This document shows positions 36,300 through 45,726 of a stretch of 64,000 bases of DNA, piece by piece; position 1 is the first letter of the stretch; the number at the start of each line of letters is the position of its first letter. Position numbers and translations under genes: made by a program. Below the pieces are notes generated by a model. That model had not been told where the DNA came from. It ran no database searches and worked only from the letters and a program-made list of their open reading frames with translations. Source of the DNA: Pseudomonas gingeri (GTDB lineage Bacteria > Pseudomonadota > Gammaproteobacteria > Pseudomonadales > Pseudomonadaceae); NCBI RefSeq assembly GCF_013385425.1, contig NZ_JACAQA010000009.1:103750-167749 (forward strand). The letters are read 5' to 3'.

Positions 36300-36472
36300 A
36301 AGCACTCTCCGACCTCAGGTTCGGAGGATTATGCCAGTGCTCTGGATGAGTTGTTGAAGAAGCATTTTTCAAGGCATGCAACGCGGGCCCTTCGATACTG
36401 TCAACATGCCCTAGCGGCGGTAGTCCCAGAGGGCTAGTATGAGCCGCATTCACATCAGTCAGGAGGTACACC

Positions 36473-37570
36473 ATGTCGGCCACCAAGAAGCCCGTAAATA
36501 CTCCGTTGCATCTGCTCCAACAGTTGTCGGGCAGCCTGCTCGAACATCTGGAAACTGCTTGCACCCAGGCCCTGGCTGATGCTGAAAAACTGCTCGCCAA
36601 ACTGGAAAAACAACGCGGTAAAGCCCAGGAAAAACTGCACAAGGCGCGGACCAAATTGCAGGACTCGGCCACTGCCGGAAAAGCCAAGGCACAAGCCAAG
36701 GCCAAGAGCGCGGTCGGTGAGCTCGAAGAGTTGCTGGACAAGCTGAAAGCCAGCCAGTCGGACACCCGTGGCTACATCCTGCAACTCAAGCGCGATGCCC
36801 AGGAAAGCCTGAAACTGGCCCAGGGTGTTGGCCGTGTGAAAGAGGCTGTCACCAAGGCACTGTCGACTCGTGCTGCCAAACCTGCCGCGGCTAAACCCGC
36901 TGCCGCCAAACCTGCTGCCGCCAAACCGGTTGTCGCCAAGCCTGCTGCAAAAGTGGCTGCTGCCAAGCCTGCTGCAAAAGCTGCTGCCGCTAAGCCAGTT
37001 GCTGCCAAGCCCGCTGCAAAAGTGGCTGCCGCTAAACCAGCCGCTGCCAAGCCCGCTGCAAAAGCTGTAGCTGCCAAACCGGCCGCCGCCAAGCCAGCTG
37101 CAAAAGCTGCTGCCGCTAAACCTGCCGCCGCCAAGCCCGCTGCAAAAGTGGCTGCTGCCAAACCAGCCGCTGCCAAGCCCGCTGCAAAAGCTGTAGCTGC
37201 CAAACCGGCTGCCGCCAAGCCAGCTGCAAAAGCTGCTGCCGCTAAACCGGCCGCTGCCAAGCCTGCTGCAAAAGTTGTTGCCGCTAAACCAGCCGCTGCC
37301 AAGCCTGCTGCAAAAGCTGTTGCCGCTAAACCAGCCGCTGCCAAGCCTGCTGCAAAAGCTGTTGCCGCTAAACCAGCCGCTGCCAAGCCCGCTGCAAAAG
37401 CCGTGGCTGCCAAACCGGCCGCAAAGCCTGCTGTCACCGCCGCCAAGCCAGCCGTAGCAGCCAAGCCGGCGGCACCTGCATCGGTCGCGCCCGCCAGCGT
37501 CGCCGCAGCCGCACCGGCTGCTCCAGCGCCAGCCGCGCCTGCTGCCGTAACCCCGACCAGCGCTTCCTAA
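36473..37570 (+). CDS. algP: AlgP, histone H1-like alginate regulator with KPAA repeats
   Basis: A 365-aa protein. Residues 1-130 are a helical coiled-coil domain (HLLQQLSGSLLEHLETACTQ, LADAEKLLAKLEKQRGKAQE). From about residue 135 to 330 it is built of Lys-Pro-Ala-Ala repeats, as in AlgP of P. aeruginosa, a histone H1-like protein needed for alginate gene expression. A proline-alanine tail follows. The repeats should make length vary between strains. It ends by overlapping the stop of the convergent gene (TTA/CTA). Confidence 0.93.
   Translation: MSATKKPVNTPLHLLQQLSGSLLEHLETACTQALADAEKLLAKLEKQRGKAQEKLHKARTKLQDSATAGKAKAQAKAKSAVGELEELLDKLKASQSDTRGYILQLKRDAQESLKLAQGVGRVKEAVTKALSTRAAKPAAAKPAAAKPAAAKPVVAKPAAKVAAAKPAAKAAAAKPVAAKPAAKVAAAKPAAAKPAAKAVAAKPAAAKPAAKAAAAKPAAAKPAAKVAAAKPAAAKPAAKAVAAKPAAAKPAAKAAAAKPAAAKPAAKVVAAKPAAAKPAAKAVAAKPAAAKPAAKAVAAKPAAAKPAAKAVAAKPAAKPAVTAAKPAVAAKPAAPASVAPASVAAAAPAAPAPAAPAAVTPTSAS
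36880..37430 (+). repeat. Tandem KPAA-coding repeats in algP
   Basis: Units such as GCTGCAAAAGCTGTTGCCGC followed by TAAACCAGCCGCTGCCAAGC recur with a period of about 60 bp and short 12-bp subunits. Slippage could change repeat number in frame. Confidence 0.85.
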
Positions 37571-38031
37571 GCCTGGTTCACCGCGACGCGCAGCTGCTGC
37601 AGCGCGTCGCTATTCAGGCTTGTGGCCTGGGCGGTCACCGCCTCCAGCCACGTGTCCAGATCTTCCGCGCCGACCTCGGGCCAATCCCGAGCCAACGCTT
37701 CCAGTCGCTGCAATAGCTGCTGCTCGGCGGCCAGTTCCAACGCCTTGACCTGATCCCTCAGCACTTTCAACTCGACGTCCTCCAAGGCCGCCGTGCGCCA
37801 TTGCGTGCGCAACTGCCGCAGTGGCTGCACCACCTGGTCGTGCCAGGGCTCGGCGAGAGCCTGCAATTGCCCCGCGCGTTCGGCCTCGCAGCGCACTCCG
37901 CGTCGGCCCAGCCAGGCCGCGCAGAGCAGCAGGCAGACATTCGCCCCCTGGGCCTGGAGCGCCAGGCAGGTTTGTTCCACGCCGGGCTTGGCGTAAGTGT
38001 TCAGGGAAAACGTCCACAGGTCAGCATGCAT
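37567..38031 (-). CDS. TIGR02444 family protein
   Basis: A 154-aa protein. LWTFSLNTYAKPGVEQTCLA and GANVCLLLCAAWLGRRGVRC are the family signature; the rest is helical and Leu/Gln-rich. Two-gene neighbourhood algP / TIGR02444 / ABC-F ATPase is conserved in Pseudomonas. The function is unknown. Divergent from the ABC-F gene 50 bp away. Confidence 0.85.
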   Translation of the reverse strand: MHADLWTFSLNTYAKPGVEQTCLALQAQGANVCLLLCAAWLGRRGVRCEAERAGQLQALAEPWHDQVVQPLRQLRTQWRTAALEDVELKVLRDQVKALELAAEQQLLQRLEALARDWPEVGAEDLDTWLEAVTAQATSLNSDALQQLRVAVNQA

Positions 38032-38081
38032 GGTGAGATCCGCGCCAGTTGCGAGGGAAGCTGGTAGACTCCGCCGCCATT

Positions 38082-39992
38082 ATGATTCGACTTCAGAACC
38101 TGACTTTACAGCGTGGCCCGCAACGTCTGCTAGAAGACGCCGAGCTGACCCTGCACGCCGGCCATAAAGCCGGCCTGATCGGTGCCAACGGTGCCGGCAA
38201 ATCCAGCCTGTTCGCCCTGCTGCGGGGCGAGCTGCATCCGGACTCGGGTGATTGCTTCCTGCCGGCCGATTGGCGTATCGCCCACATGCGCCAGGAGGTC
38301 GACACCCTCGAACGCCTGGCGGTCGACTACGTGCTCGATGGTGACGTGCGCCTGCGCCAGGTGCAACACGACCTGGCGGCGGCCGAGGCGGCCCATGACG
38401 GCGCCGCCCAGGCCCGTCTGCACTCGGAGCTCGACAGCGCTGACGGTTACACCGCCGATGCCCGCGCGCGCAAGCTGCTGGCCGGCCTGGGCTTCACCAA
38501 CGACCAGATGGACCATCAGGTCTCGGCATTCTCCGGTGGCTGGCGGATGCGCCTGAACCTGGCGCAGGCGCTGATGTGCCCGTCGGACCTGTTGCTGCTC
38601 GACGAGCCGACCAACCACCTGGACCTCGACGCGATCATCTGGCTGGAAGACTGGCTCAAGAGTTACCCCGGTACCTTGCTGCTGATCTCCCACGACCGTG
38701 ATTTCCTCGATGAAGTGGTCGATCACGTGGCCCATGTCGACCAGCGCAAGATCACCCTCTACCGGGGTGGCTACACCGCGTTCGAGCGTGCCCGTGCCGA
38801 GCGTCTGGCCCAGCAGCAACAGGCCTACGAGAAGCAGCAGGCGCAGCGTGCGCACATGGAAAGCTACATCGCCCGCTTCAAGGCCCAGGCCACCAAGGCC
38901 CGCCAGGCCCAGAGCCGGATCAAGGCCCTGGAGCGGATGGAAGAGCTGTCCGCGGCCCACGTCGATTCGCCGTTCGACTTTGTCTTCCGCGAATCGCATA
39001 AGATTTCCAGCCCGCTGCTCGACCTGTCCGACGCACGCCTGGGTTATGGCGACAAGACCGTCCTGGAGAAGGTCAAGCTGCAACTGACCCCGGGTGCCCG
39101 GATCGGCCTGCTCGGCCCCAACGGCGCGGGCAAGTCGACGCTGATCAAGAACCTCGCCGGCGAGCTGTCGCCGTTGGCGGGGCGCATGACCCGTGGTGAA
39201 AACACCGTGGTCGGCTACTTTGCCCAGCACCAGCTCGACTCGCTGGACTCCAAGGCCAGCCCGTTGCTGCATCTGCAACGCCTGGCGCCGACCGAGCGCG
39301 AGCAGACCCTGCGCGACTTCCTCGGCGGTTTCGACTTCCGTGGCGCGCGCATCGACGAGCCGGTGCTGAACTTCTCCGGTGGCGAAAAGGCCCGCCTGGC
39401 GTTGGCCTTGATCGCCTGGGAGCGGCCGAACCTGTTGCTGCTCGACGAACCGACCAACCACCTCGACCTGGAAATGCGCCTGGCGCTGACCATGGCCTTG
39501 CAGGAGTTCAGCGGTGCGGTGCTGGTGGTTTCCCACGACCGTCACCTGCTCAAGAGCACCACGGATAATTTCTACCTGGTGGCGGACGGCAAGGTCGAAG
39601 AGTTCGACGGCGACCTGGAAGACTACGCTCGCTGGCTGGTGGAGTATCGCCAGCGCAATGCGCCGGTGAGCAATACGCCAGTCAATGCCGACAAGACCGA
39701 CAAGAAAGCCCAGCGCCAGCAGGCCGCCGCGTTGCGTCAGCAACTGGCCCCGCACAAGCGTGAAGCCGACAAGCTCGAAGCCGAGTTGGGCAAGCTGCAC
39801 GAGAAGCTGGCGAAGATCGAAGCGAGCCTGGGTGACAGCGCGGTCTACGAGGCGGCGCGCAAGGATGAGCTGCGTGATCTGCTGGCCGAACAGGCCAAGT
39901 TGAAAGTGCGCGAGTCCCAGCTGGAAGAGGCGTGGATGGAAGCCCTGGAGCTGCTGGAAAGCATGCAGGCGGAGCTGGAAGCGTTGTCCTGA
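38082..39992 (+). CDS. ABC-F family ATPase (YheS-type)
   Basis: A 636-aa protein with two ATP-binding cassettes: Walker A GANGAGKSS and GPNGAGKST, signature FSGGWRMRL and FSGGEKARL, Walker B LLLLDEPTNHLDL in each half. A linker (about 240-310) is rich in charged helices, and a C-terminal coiled coil is at 540-636. No membrane segment, so it is a translation factor-like ABC-F acting on the ribosome. ATG 38082 is chosen over 38049. Confidence 0.93.
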   Translation: MIRLQNLTLQRGPQRLLEDAELTLHAGHKAGLIGANGAGKSSLFALLRGELHPDSGDCFLPADWRIAHMRQEVDTLERLAVDYVLDGDVRLRQVQHDLAAAEAAHDGAAQARLHSELDSADGYTADARARKLLAGLGFTNDQMDHQVSAFSGGWRMRLNLAQALMCPSDLLLLDEPTNHLDLDAIIWLEDWLKSYPGTLLLISHDRDFLDEVVDHVAHVDQRKITLYRGGYTAFERARAERLAQQQQAYEKQQAQRAHMESYIARFKAQATKARQAQSRIKALERMEELSAAHVDSPFDFVFRESHKISSPLLDLSDARLGYGDKTVLEKVKLQLTPGARIGLLGPNGAGKSTLIKNLAGELSPLAGRMTRGENTVVGYFAQHQLDSLDSKASPLLHLQRLAPTEREQTLRDFLGGFDFRGARIDEPVLNFSGGEKARLALALIAWERPNLLLLDEPTNHLDLEMRLALTMALQEFSGAVLVVSHDRHLLKSTTDNFYLVADGKVEEFDGDLEDYARWLVEYRQRNAPVSNTPVNADKTDKKAQRQQAAALRQQLAPHKREADKLEAELGKLHEKLAKIEASLGDSAVYEAARKDELRDLLAEQAKLKVRESQLEEAWMEALELLESMQAELEALS

Positions 39993-40070
39993 GCGACAAA
40001 AAACGATAGTCAATTTCACGCCCACGGATTAGCTTAGAGGTTTGTAACAACTCTCTATCCGAGGTGCGTG

Positions 40071-40703
40071 ATGCTGCTTGAGACATGGCTGGCCTTTTTT
40101 GCCGCGTGCTGGGTAATCAGCCTATCCCCGGGTGCCGGCGCCATCGCCTCGATGTCCAGCGGCCTGCAATACGGTTTCCTGCGTGGCTACTGGAATGCCC
40201 TCGGCCTGCAGCTGGGCCTGGCGGCGCAGATCGCGGTGATTGCCGCGGGCGTCGGGGCGATCCTGGCAGCCTCTTCCTCGGCTTTCTACGCCATCAAATG
40301 GTTCGGCGTGGTCTACCTGGTGTACCTGGCGGTCAAGCAGTGGCGCGCGTTGCCCAGCAATATGGCCGAAGAGTCGACGATTCGCCCGGTGGGCAAGCCG
40401 CTGACCTTGATGTTCCGCGGTTTCCTGGTGAACGTCAGCAACCCCAAGGCCCTGGTGTTCATGCTGGCGGTGCTGCCGCAGTTCATCGATCCCCATGCAC
40501 CGCTGGTGCATCAGTACCTGATCCTTGGCGTGACCATGATCGCCGTCGACATGATCGTCATGGCCGGTTACACGGGCCTGGCGGCCAAGGTCCTGCGCCT
40601 GTTGCGCACGCCCAAGCAGCAGCGCCGGATGAACCGTACCTTTGCTGGCTTGTTCGTGGGGGCGGCGGGTTTTCTGGCGACCTTGCACAAGGCGACCACC
40701 TGA
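40071..40703 (+). CDS. LysE/RhtB-family amino-acid exporter
   Basis: A 210-aa protein with about six membrane helices. The N-terminal SLSPGAGAIASMSSGLQYGF is the family signature, and FLVNVSNPKALVFMLAVLPQ is the second. It exports amino acids or homoserine lactones; the substrate cannot be read. GAGG precedes ATG 40071 (a GTG one codon upstream is an alternative). Confidence 0.9.
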   Translation: MLLETWLAFFAACWVISLSPGAGAIASMSSGLQYGFLRGYWNALGLQLGLAAQIAVIAAGVGAILAASSSAFYAIKWFGVVYLVYLAVKQWRALPSNMAEESTIRPVGKPLTLMFRGFLVNVSNPKALVFMLAVLPQFIDPHAPLVHQYLILGVTMIAVDMIVMAGYTGLAAKVLRLLRTPKQQRRMNRTFAGLFVGAAGFLATLHKATT

Positions 40704-40728
40704 AGCTCATCGTTGCCTGAGCGGACGC

Positions 40729-40830
40729 CTTCGCGAGCAAGCTCTGCTCCCACAGGTTTTGTGTCGACCCCGGAATCCGGGGACACCCTGTCCTCTGTGG
40801 GAGCGGAGCTTGTCGAGATGCCGCACCGCC
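40729..40830. repeat. REPIN element downstream of the LysE-type gene
   Basis: CTTCGCGAGCAAGCTCTGCT (from 40729) and the opposed CTCTGTGGGAGCGGAGCTTG (from 40793) flank a hairpin CCCCGGAATCCGGGG (40768-40782). Confidence 0.75.
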
Positions 40831-40855
40831 GCGAAGGGGGCGACTCGGTCCCGGA

Positions 40856-41599
40856 TCAGTGCAGAACCCGGGGCGCCTCATCCGGCGGCAGGTTGTTGCG
40901 CAGCGGCGGCGCTGCCCCCGGGCCCATGTCCGGTCCACCCAGTTGCAGGCTCAACTGCCGCGCCACATCCTCGCCCAGGGCCTTGGACACATCGCGGATC
41001 ACCCGTGGACGGTTCAGCGACACGTGGACATCCCGGCTGTTGACCAGCTTGGTGTCCTGGCCTTCGCCCATGGCGGTGAACGCCGAGGTGATCTCGTAGG
41101 TGCGGGTATTGATCAGGCTGAAATCGCCCACCAGGGTCAGCCCCAGCACTGCCGAGTAACTGTTGGTATTGGCCAGCTCGTTGATGTCCTGGGTGAAGTC
41201 GATGTCCGACACTGTGCCGAACAGCACGTAGTCGGCACCCTTGAAGCTGCCGCCCTTGATCCGCTTGATGACGTCGTAGACATCGCCCTTGGAACTGGCG
41301 GTATAAGGCGTGCCCTGGATCAGCTGGAACATCCCGCTGCGCAGGATCTCGCCCTTGATATCGCCGGTGAAGCGGCGCAGCTCGCCCTGCTCGATATAGC
41401 TGTTGCGGCTTTCGTACTCGTCATAGCTCGACGAGCCGTTGGCGCCGTAATAACTTTCCTGGTGATTGTCCCGCGCCGAAATAGTGTGGATGTACTGCTC
41501 CACTTGCGCCTGGTACGCCAGGTCCGCCACCGCCACCTTGGGCGCGGCCTGGACGCCAAAGGCGCAGACCAGGCCGATCATGCCAATCCATGCACGCAT
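40856..41599 (-). CDS. Exported LpoB-cluster protein, CsgG-like
   Basis: A 247-aa protein. The signal peptide (MRAWIGMIGLVCAFGVQAAP) has no lipobox. The body (PKVAVADLAYQAQVEQYIHT, GADYVLFGTVSDIDF, NTRTYEITSAFTAMGEGQ) resembles the CsgG/LpoB-like fold, a periplasmic beta-sheet domain. It is the last gene of a cluster with LpoB and DUF1425 proteins, 3 bp after lpoB. I infer an accessory envelope role. The exact function is not known. Confidence 0.7.
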   Translation of the reverse strand: MRAWIGMIGLVCAFGVQAAPKVAVADLAYQAQVEQYIHTISARDNHQESYYGANGSSSYDEYESRNSYIEQGELRRFTGDIKGEILRSGMFQLIQGTPYTASSKGDVYDVIKRIKGGSFKGADYVLFGTVSDIDFTQDINELANTNSYSAVLGLTLVGDFSLINTRTYEITSAFTAMGEGQDTKLVNSRDVHVSLNRPRVIRDVSKALGEDVARQLSLQLGGPDMGPGAAPPLRNNLPPDEAPRVLH

Positions 41600-41602
41600 T
41601 GT

Positions 41603-42193
41603 TCAACGCTCCGTGGTTTTGCGGATCTCTTTTTCGTCCATCCATTCGGCCAGGCCGCTTTCGACGTCGATCAGTTGCAGGCTGAACTTGTAGAACACGT
41701 CCTTGTAGTCGCTGCTGCGCTTGACGATCGAGCTGATCGAACCTTCCAGGCGGTACTTGGCGGCGATCATGTTACCGGTCTTGCTGACGGTGCTCTTCTT
41801 GTACAGGCCGCTCTGGTTCTGCAGCTTCAACTGGTCGACCTGGCTCTGCATCTCGGTGTTGTCGCTGGCGAAACGGGCGGTGCCGCTCTTCATCAGCTGG
41901 GTCTTGATCGAAGTGGTGATCTCGCGGGTATCGATGTACTCGCTGGTCTTGTTCTTCACATCGTAGACCTGCACCACCGGACGCCCTTGCAAGACACCGG
42001 ACTGGGCCAGGGAGCGGGTCATGGACTCGGCGATCATCTGCAGGTCGGTGGAGCCGAACTCGTTGGTCACCAGTTCCACGGCCTTGGTATCGCCGTAGCT
42101 GATGTTTCCGCCGCCCAGTACGGGCGAGGTGTTGTTGGCGCAGCCGCTGGCCAGCAGGGCGACGACGGCGAGGAGGGACAGGCGTGCAAACAT
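41603..42193 (-). CDS. lpoB: LpoB-like penicillin-binding protein activator
   Basis: A 196-aa lipoprotein: lipobox VVALLASGC, then YGDTKAVELVTNEFGSTDLQ and FKFSLQLIDVESG-type C-terminal pattern (YKFSLQLIDVESGLAEWMDE). LpoB in E. coli activates PBP1b from the outer membrane. Pseudomonas is better known for the unrelated LpoP; whether this protein activates a PBP here is an inference. It follows the DUF1425 gene (42 bp). Confidence 0.85.
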   Translation of the reverse strand: MFARLSLLAVVALLASGCANNTSPVLGGGNISYGDTKAVELVTNEFGSTDLQMIAESMTRSLAQSGVLQGRPVVQVYDVKNKTSEYIDTREITTSIKTQLMKSGTARFASDNTEMQSQVDQLKLQNQSGLYKKSTVSKTGNMIAAKYRLEGSISSIVKRSSDYKDVFYKFSLQLIDVESGLAEWMDEKEIRKTTER

Positions 42194-42235
42194 GGACTGA
42201 TTCTCTTCAAAAGGACGCGAGAGGGCGGCGTCGAC

Positions 42236-42613
42236 TCAGGGGGTTTTGACTTCAAGACGGAAATCGGTGGCCTTGGGCGTCGGGGCGATGGCCTGCAGGA
42301 AGGTGCTTTGGGCGCCATACAGGTTCAGGGTCTTCCAGACTTCGTCGTCACTCACCGGGAAACCGTCGTTGCCCAACCAGGCAAAGCGGTAATACATCAT
42401 TTTGTTCTTGGTGCGGGTGTTGCTCAGCTGCACCTTGACGGTCAGGAAGCCGTTTTCCCGGGCGACGCGGATGGCACCGACCTCGATGTTCTCCATTTCG
42501 CCCATGGCGACGATCTTGCTCGCCGCGCTACCGGGGGCCGGTGGTGGCGGCGGCGGGGTGACGCACCCGGCCAGCAGGGCCAGGGCGACGGCAACAGTCA
42601 GTTTGAAACGCAT
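42236..42613 (-). CDS. YcfL (DUF1425) lipoprotein
   Basis: A 125-aa lipoprotein: MRFKLTVAVALALLAGCVTP lipobox, then a short Pro run (PPPPPP). The DUF1425 part shows VKVQLSNTRTKNKMMYYRFA and WLGNDGFPV. The gene always lies next to lpoB in gamma-proteobacteria. Start at ATG 42613; the in-frame ATG at 42634 is less likely. The function is unknown. Confidence 0.85.
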   Translation of the reverse strand: MRFKLTVAVALALLAGCVTPPPPPPAPGSAASKIVAMGEMENIEVGAIRVARENGFLTVKVQLSNTRTKNKMMYYRFAWLGNDGFPVSDDEVWKTLNLYGAQSTFLQAIAPTPKATDFRLEVKTP

Positions 42614-42630
42614 GCACGAGACTCCTTTCT

Positions 42631-44028
42631 TCAAGGTTGTTTGAGGCTGGCCACGGCCGTTGGCCCGGCATCCGCCAGCTGTTGCGTGGCGACGCCGCTG
42701 GTGAACACCTGGTTGCCGACGGCGCGCAGGCTGATGACCTGATAGCGTCGGTCGACGGTGAAGGCCACGCGGGAACCGCCCAGGGCGTTGGGCAGGGTCA
42801 CCTGGTGCTCACCCTTTTTCAGGCGCAGGCGTAGCACCTGGGTGGTGTCCGGCAGGGTCCGCCAGGTGCGGGTGTCGGCGCCTTCTAGGACCGCGGAAGT
42901 GATGCCCACGGCCAGGCCGGCCAGCGGATTGGTCTTGTTCAGCTTGGCCTGCGCGGCGCCGCGGCTGATGGCCCGCACGCTGGTGCGCAGGATGATCCCC
43001 GGCATGTCGTCACGCAGGGCGCGACGGGACATGGCGGTGGTGCTGTTGAGCAGGGTCAGGTTCTGCGGCTGGCCGTCGACGCCGATCTGGGCGAAGGTGG
43101 CCGTCGAGGTGTCGGCCTGGATGACCGGGAACGACAGCGGGGTAATGACCAGATGCTGGTCGATCGGCAGCGGCAACGGGATGCTGATGGAGGCGCGGGA
43201 CGGCGCCAGGCCGCTCTGCACCACGATCAGGATGTCGCTGTCGTCATCCTTGCCGGCGGGCTTGTCGAGATTGACCAGTGACTGCTCCAGCAGCGGCGTG
43301 TTCGGGCGCAGTTCGATGGCCTGGCGATAACCGGGGGCGGCGAGATCTTTCTCGCCGATGGCTTCGTAGACGAACCCGGCCAGGTAATGGCTGAACGCGC
43401 TCTGGTAGCTGTTCTTCAGGCCGACCACTTCCGGTGCGTCGAGGCTGGCCACCGGATAGCCCTGGAGGTCCTTGTACTGGGTCTTGATGCCCTGTTGGTC
43501 GGCCTCGGTTTCGCTCTTGAGGTATTGCTTGTCGCGCAGATCGGCGATCACCGCTTCGCGCTCATGGGTTTTCTTGATCGCGATACGGGCGCCGTCGAAG
43601 TCGTTCAGGGCCAGCTGGTTCAGGGCCATCTGCGTGGTCAGCATGACCTTTTCGTAGTCGTAGCCTTCGTAGCGGCGGACCTTGTCGTTGATCAGGAAAC
43701 TGCCGAACTGGGCGAGGTACCTGGCGCTGTCCAGTTTGACCGCGTCTTCCCACTGACCCACCATCTGGTCGGCGCTGCCCCAGGCTTTCTGGCTTCCGGC
43801 CAGGTCGCCCTTGGCTTGCAGCAACTCGCCTTTTTCGAAGAAATACAGCAGGTCCTTGTCGGCATCGCCGTTGTTCTTTTCCAGCAGGGCCAACGCCCCG
43901 TCAACATTGCCCGAGGCCAGTTGCTGGTTGGTTTGCGCCAGTTCGGTGTCGTAGCTGCGCATCATCGAACAGCCGGACAGCAAGGTCGCGGCGCCGAGGG
44001 CGAACGAGAGGAGGGCACGGGATGCCAT
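42631..44028 (-). CDS. COG3014 lipoprotein, copy B
   Basis: A 465-aa lipoprotein: lipobox LGAATLLSGC. The body matches COG3014 (YEGYDYEKVMLTTQMALNQL; AFSHYLAGFVYEAIGEKDLA; LRPNTPLLEQSL). TPR-like helices are seen at 30-250. The gene is 17 bp upstream of ycfL, forming the COG3014-ycfL-lpoB cluster. It is paralogous to the next gene upstream (44210-45556), with long identical blocks. Confidence 0.82.
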   Translation of the reverse strand: MASRALLSFALGAATLLSGCSMMRSYDTELAQTNQQLASGNVDGALALLEKNNGDADKDLLYFFEKGELLQAKGDLAGSQKAWGSADQMVGQWEDAVKLDSARYLAQFGSFLINDKVRRYEGYDYEKVMLTTQMALNQLALNDFDGARIAIKKTHEREAVIADLRDKQYLKSETEADQQGIKTQYKDLQGYPVASLDAPEVVGLKNSYQSAFSHYLAGFVYEAIGEKDLAAPGYRQAIELRPNTPLLEQSLVNLDKPAGKDDDSDILIVVQSGLAPSRASISIPLPLPIDQHLVITPLSFPVIQADTSTATFAQIGVDGQPQNLTLLNSTTAMSRRALRDDMPGIILRTSVRAISRGAAQAKLNKTNPLAGLAVGITSAVLEGADTRTWRTLPDTTQVLRLRLKKGEHQVTLPNALGGSRVAFTVDRRYQVISLRAVGNQVFTSGVATQQLADAGPTAVASLKQP

Positions 44029-44209
44029 GGAATCTTCCCTGATGAAAAAATCAGCCGAGCATGCTGGTCGGGCTGAGATGGACCCATTGAGAGGGAAAGC
44101 GGCTACCCTGCCAATTCCTCATTAAACGAGGAGCTTTTAATGCCATATCGCAATAACGAAGGCAGGGCAGTATAACCATGGCTATTGGCTATGTAATGGC
44201 TTTTTAGCG

Positions 44210-45556
44210 TCATCCGGGCAGGAGGAAGACCTGGTTGCCGATGACCCGCAGGCTCACCACCTGGAAGGGATGTTCGATATTCAGGCTGACCGGCACCGCG
44301 CCTTTGACACCTGGCAGCAGCAATTTGTGCGCGCCGGGCTTGAGGCGCAGGCGCGCGACCTGGGTGTTGTCCGGCAGGGTGCGCCAGGTGCGGGTGTCGG
44401 AGTCACCGGTGAAGCCCTGGTAAACCGACGATGCCTTGTCCGGTTTGCGTTTGTTCTCCTTGGCTTGCAGTTCGGCATTGAAGCGCACGCTCGCAAGGGC
44501 GAAGTTGATGATCGCGGGCATGTCGTCGTGCAAGGTGCGCAATGACATGTGGGTCGTGCTGTTGAGCAGGGTCAGCGACTGTGGTTTGCCATCCACGCTG
44601 ATCTGCTTGAGGGGCGCGGTCGACTTGTCGGCTACCAGCACCGGAAAAGGCTGGTTCACGGTGATCGCCTGGCCGTCCTCGGTTTGCACCTGGATGGGCA
44701 CGCGCAGCGAAACGAGCGCCGGGGCCAGGCCGGTCTGGACGACGATCAGCACGTCGCTGTCAGGAGAGGTGTCGGCGGGTTTGCCCAGGTTGGCCAGGGC
44801 TTTTTCCAGCAGCGGTGTATTGGGCCGCAACTCGATGGCCTGGCGGTAACCCGGCGCGGCGAGGTCGCGCTCGCCCAGGGCTTCGTAGACGAAGCCGGCG
44901 AGGTAATGGCTGAACGCACTCTGGTAGCCGTTTTTCAGGGCAATGACCTGCGGCGAGTCGAGGGTGGTCACCGGGTAACCCTGCAGGTCCTTGTAGCGCA
45001 GCTTGATGCCTTTGGCCTTGGCCTGGTCTTCGACCGCCAGGTATTGCTTGTCGCGCGCTGTGGCGATCAGGGCTTCGCGTTCGTGGCTTTTCTTGATATC
45101 GACGCGGGCGCCGTCGAAGTCGTTCCGGGCCAGCTGGTTGAGGGCCATTTGCGTGGTCAGCATGACCTTCTCGTAGTCATAGCCCTCGTAGCGATGAAAC
45201 TTGTCGCCGATGAGTCCGATGCCGAGGATCTGGTCGAGCCCCAGGTTCTTCAGGGTGGCGACGACCTGCGTCCCTTCTTCGTACTGGGACACCCGCTGGT
45301 CCGCGATGCGCCAGGCGTCCTGGCTGCGGGACAGATCGCCCTTGGCCCGCAGCAGTTCACCTTTTTCCAGGTAATAGAGCAGGTCCTTGTCGTCCCAGGG
45401 GTTGTGTCGCTCGAGCAACTGCAGCGCGCCATCGACGTTGCCCGAGATCAGCTGCTCGTTGGTGGCCTGGAGTTCCTGGTCGTAGTTGTGCAGCAGCCCG
45501 CAGCCGCCCAGGAGCAATGCACAGGACAGCAGTGTGAGTAAGAGGCGCGAGGGCAT
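44210..45556 (-). CDS. COG3014 lipoprotein, copy A
   Basis: A 448-aa lipoprotein: lipobox LLLGGCGLLHNYDQE. It shares with copy B YEGYDYEKVMLTTQMALNQL, GYQSAFSHYLAGFVYEALGE and DTRTWRTLPDNTQVARLRL. A gene duplication is clear. It is separated by 181 bp from copy B, so it may have its own promoter. ATG 45556 is used; the upstream GTG (45616) extends beyond a sensible signal peptide. Confidence 0.82.
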   Translation of the reverse strand: MPSRLLLTLLSCALLLGGCGLLHNYDQELQATNEQLISGNVDGALQLLERHNPWDDKDLLYYLEKGELLRAKGDLSRSQDAWRIADQRVSQYEEGTQVVATLKNLGLDQILGIGLIGDKFHRYEGYDYEKVMLTTQMALNQLARNDFDGARVDIKKSHEREALIATARDKQYLAVEDQAKAKGIKLRYKDLQGYPVTTLDSPQVIALKNGYQSAFSHYLAGFVYEALGERDLAAPGYRQAIELRPNTPLLEKALANLGKPADTSPDSDVLIVVQTGLAPALVSLRVPIQVQTEDGQAITVNQPFPVLVADKSTAPLKQISVDGKPQSLTLLNSTTHMSLRTLHDDMPAIINFALASVRFNAELQAKENKRKPDKASSVYQGFTGDSDTRTWRTLPDNTQVARLRLKPGAHKLLLPGVKGAVPVSLNIEHPFQVVSLRVIGNQVFLLPG

Positions 45557-45726
45557 GGCGTGTCGGTCCTTTCCTTGGCTGACGGGCAGTGGGACTTGAG
45601 GGCGGGGATTATGCACAAAGCCATGGTCGAGATGGCATTCTCATGGCCATCTCGATACATGACCCAGAGCAAAACATTGAGGAATCGGACCGATCAGGGT
45701 TGAGCCAAACGTATTGAGAGGGAACA

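Noticed and set aside
36880..37430. Possible CRISPR-like array in the algP repeats
   Set aside because: Repeats are contiguous and in frame (KPAA), without unique spacers.
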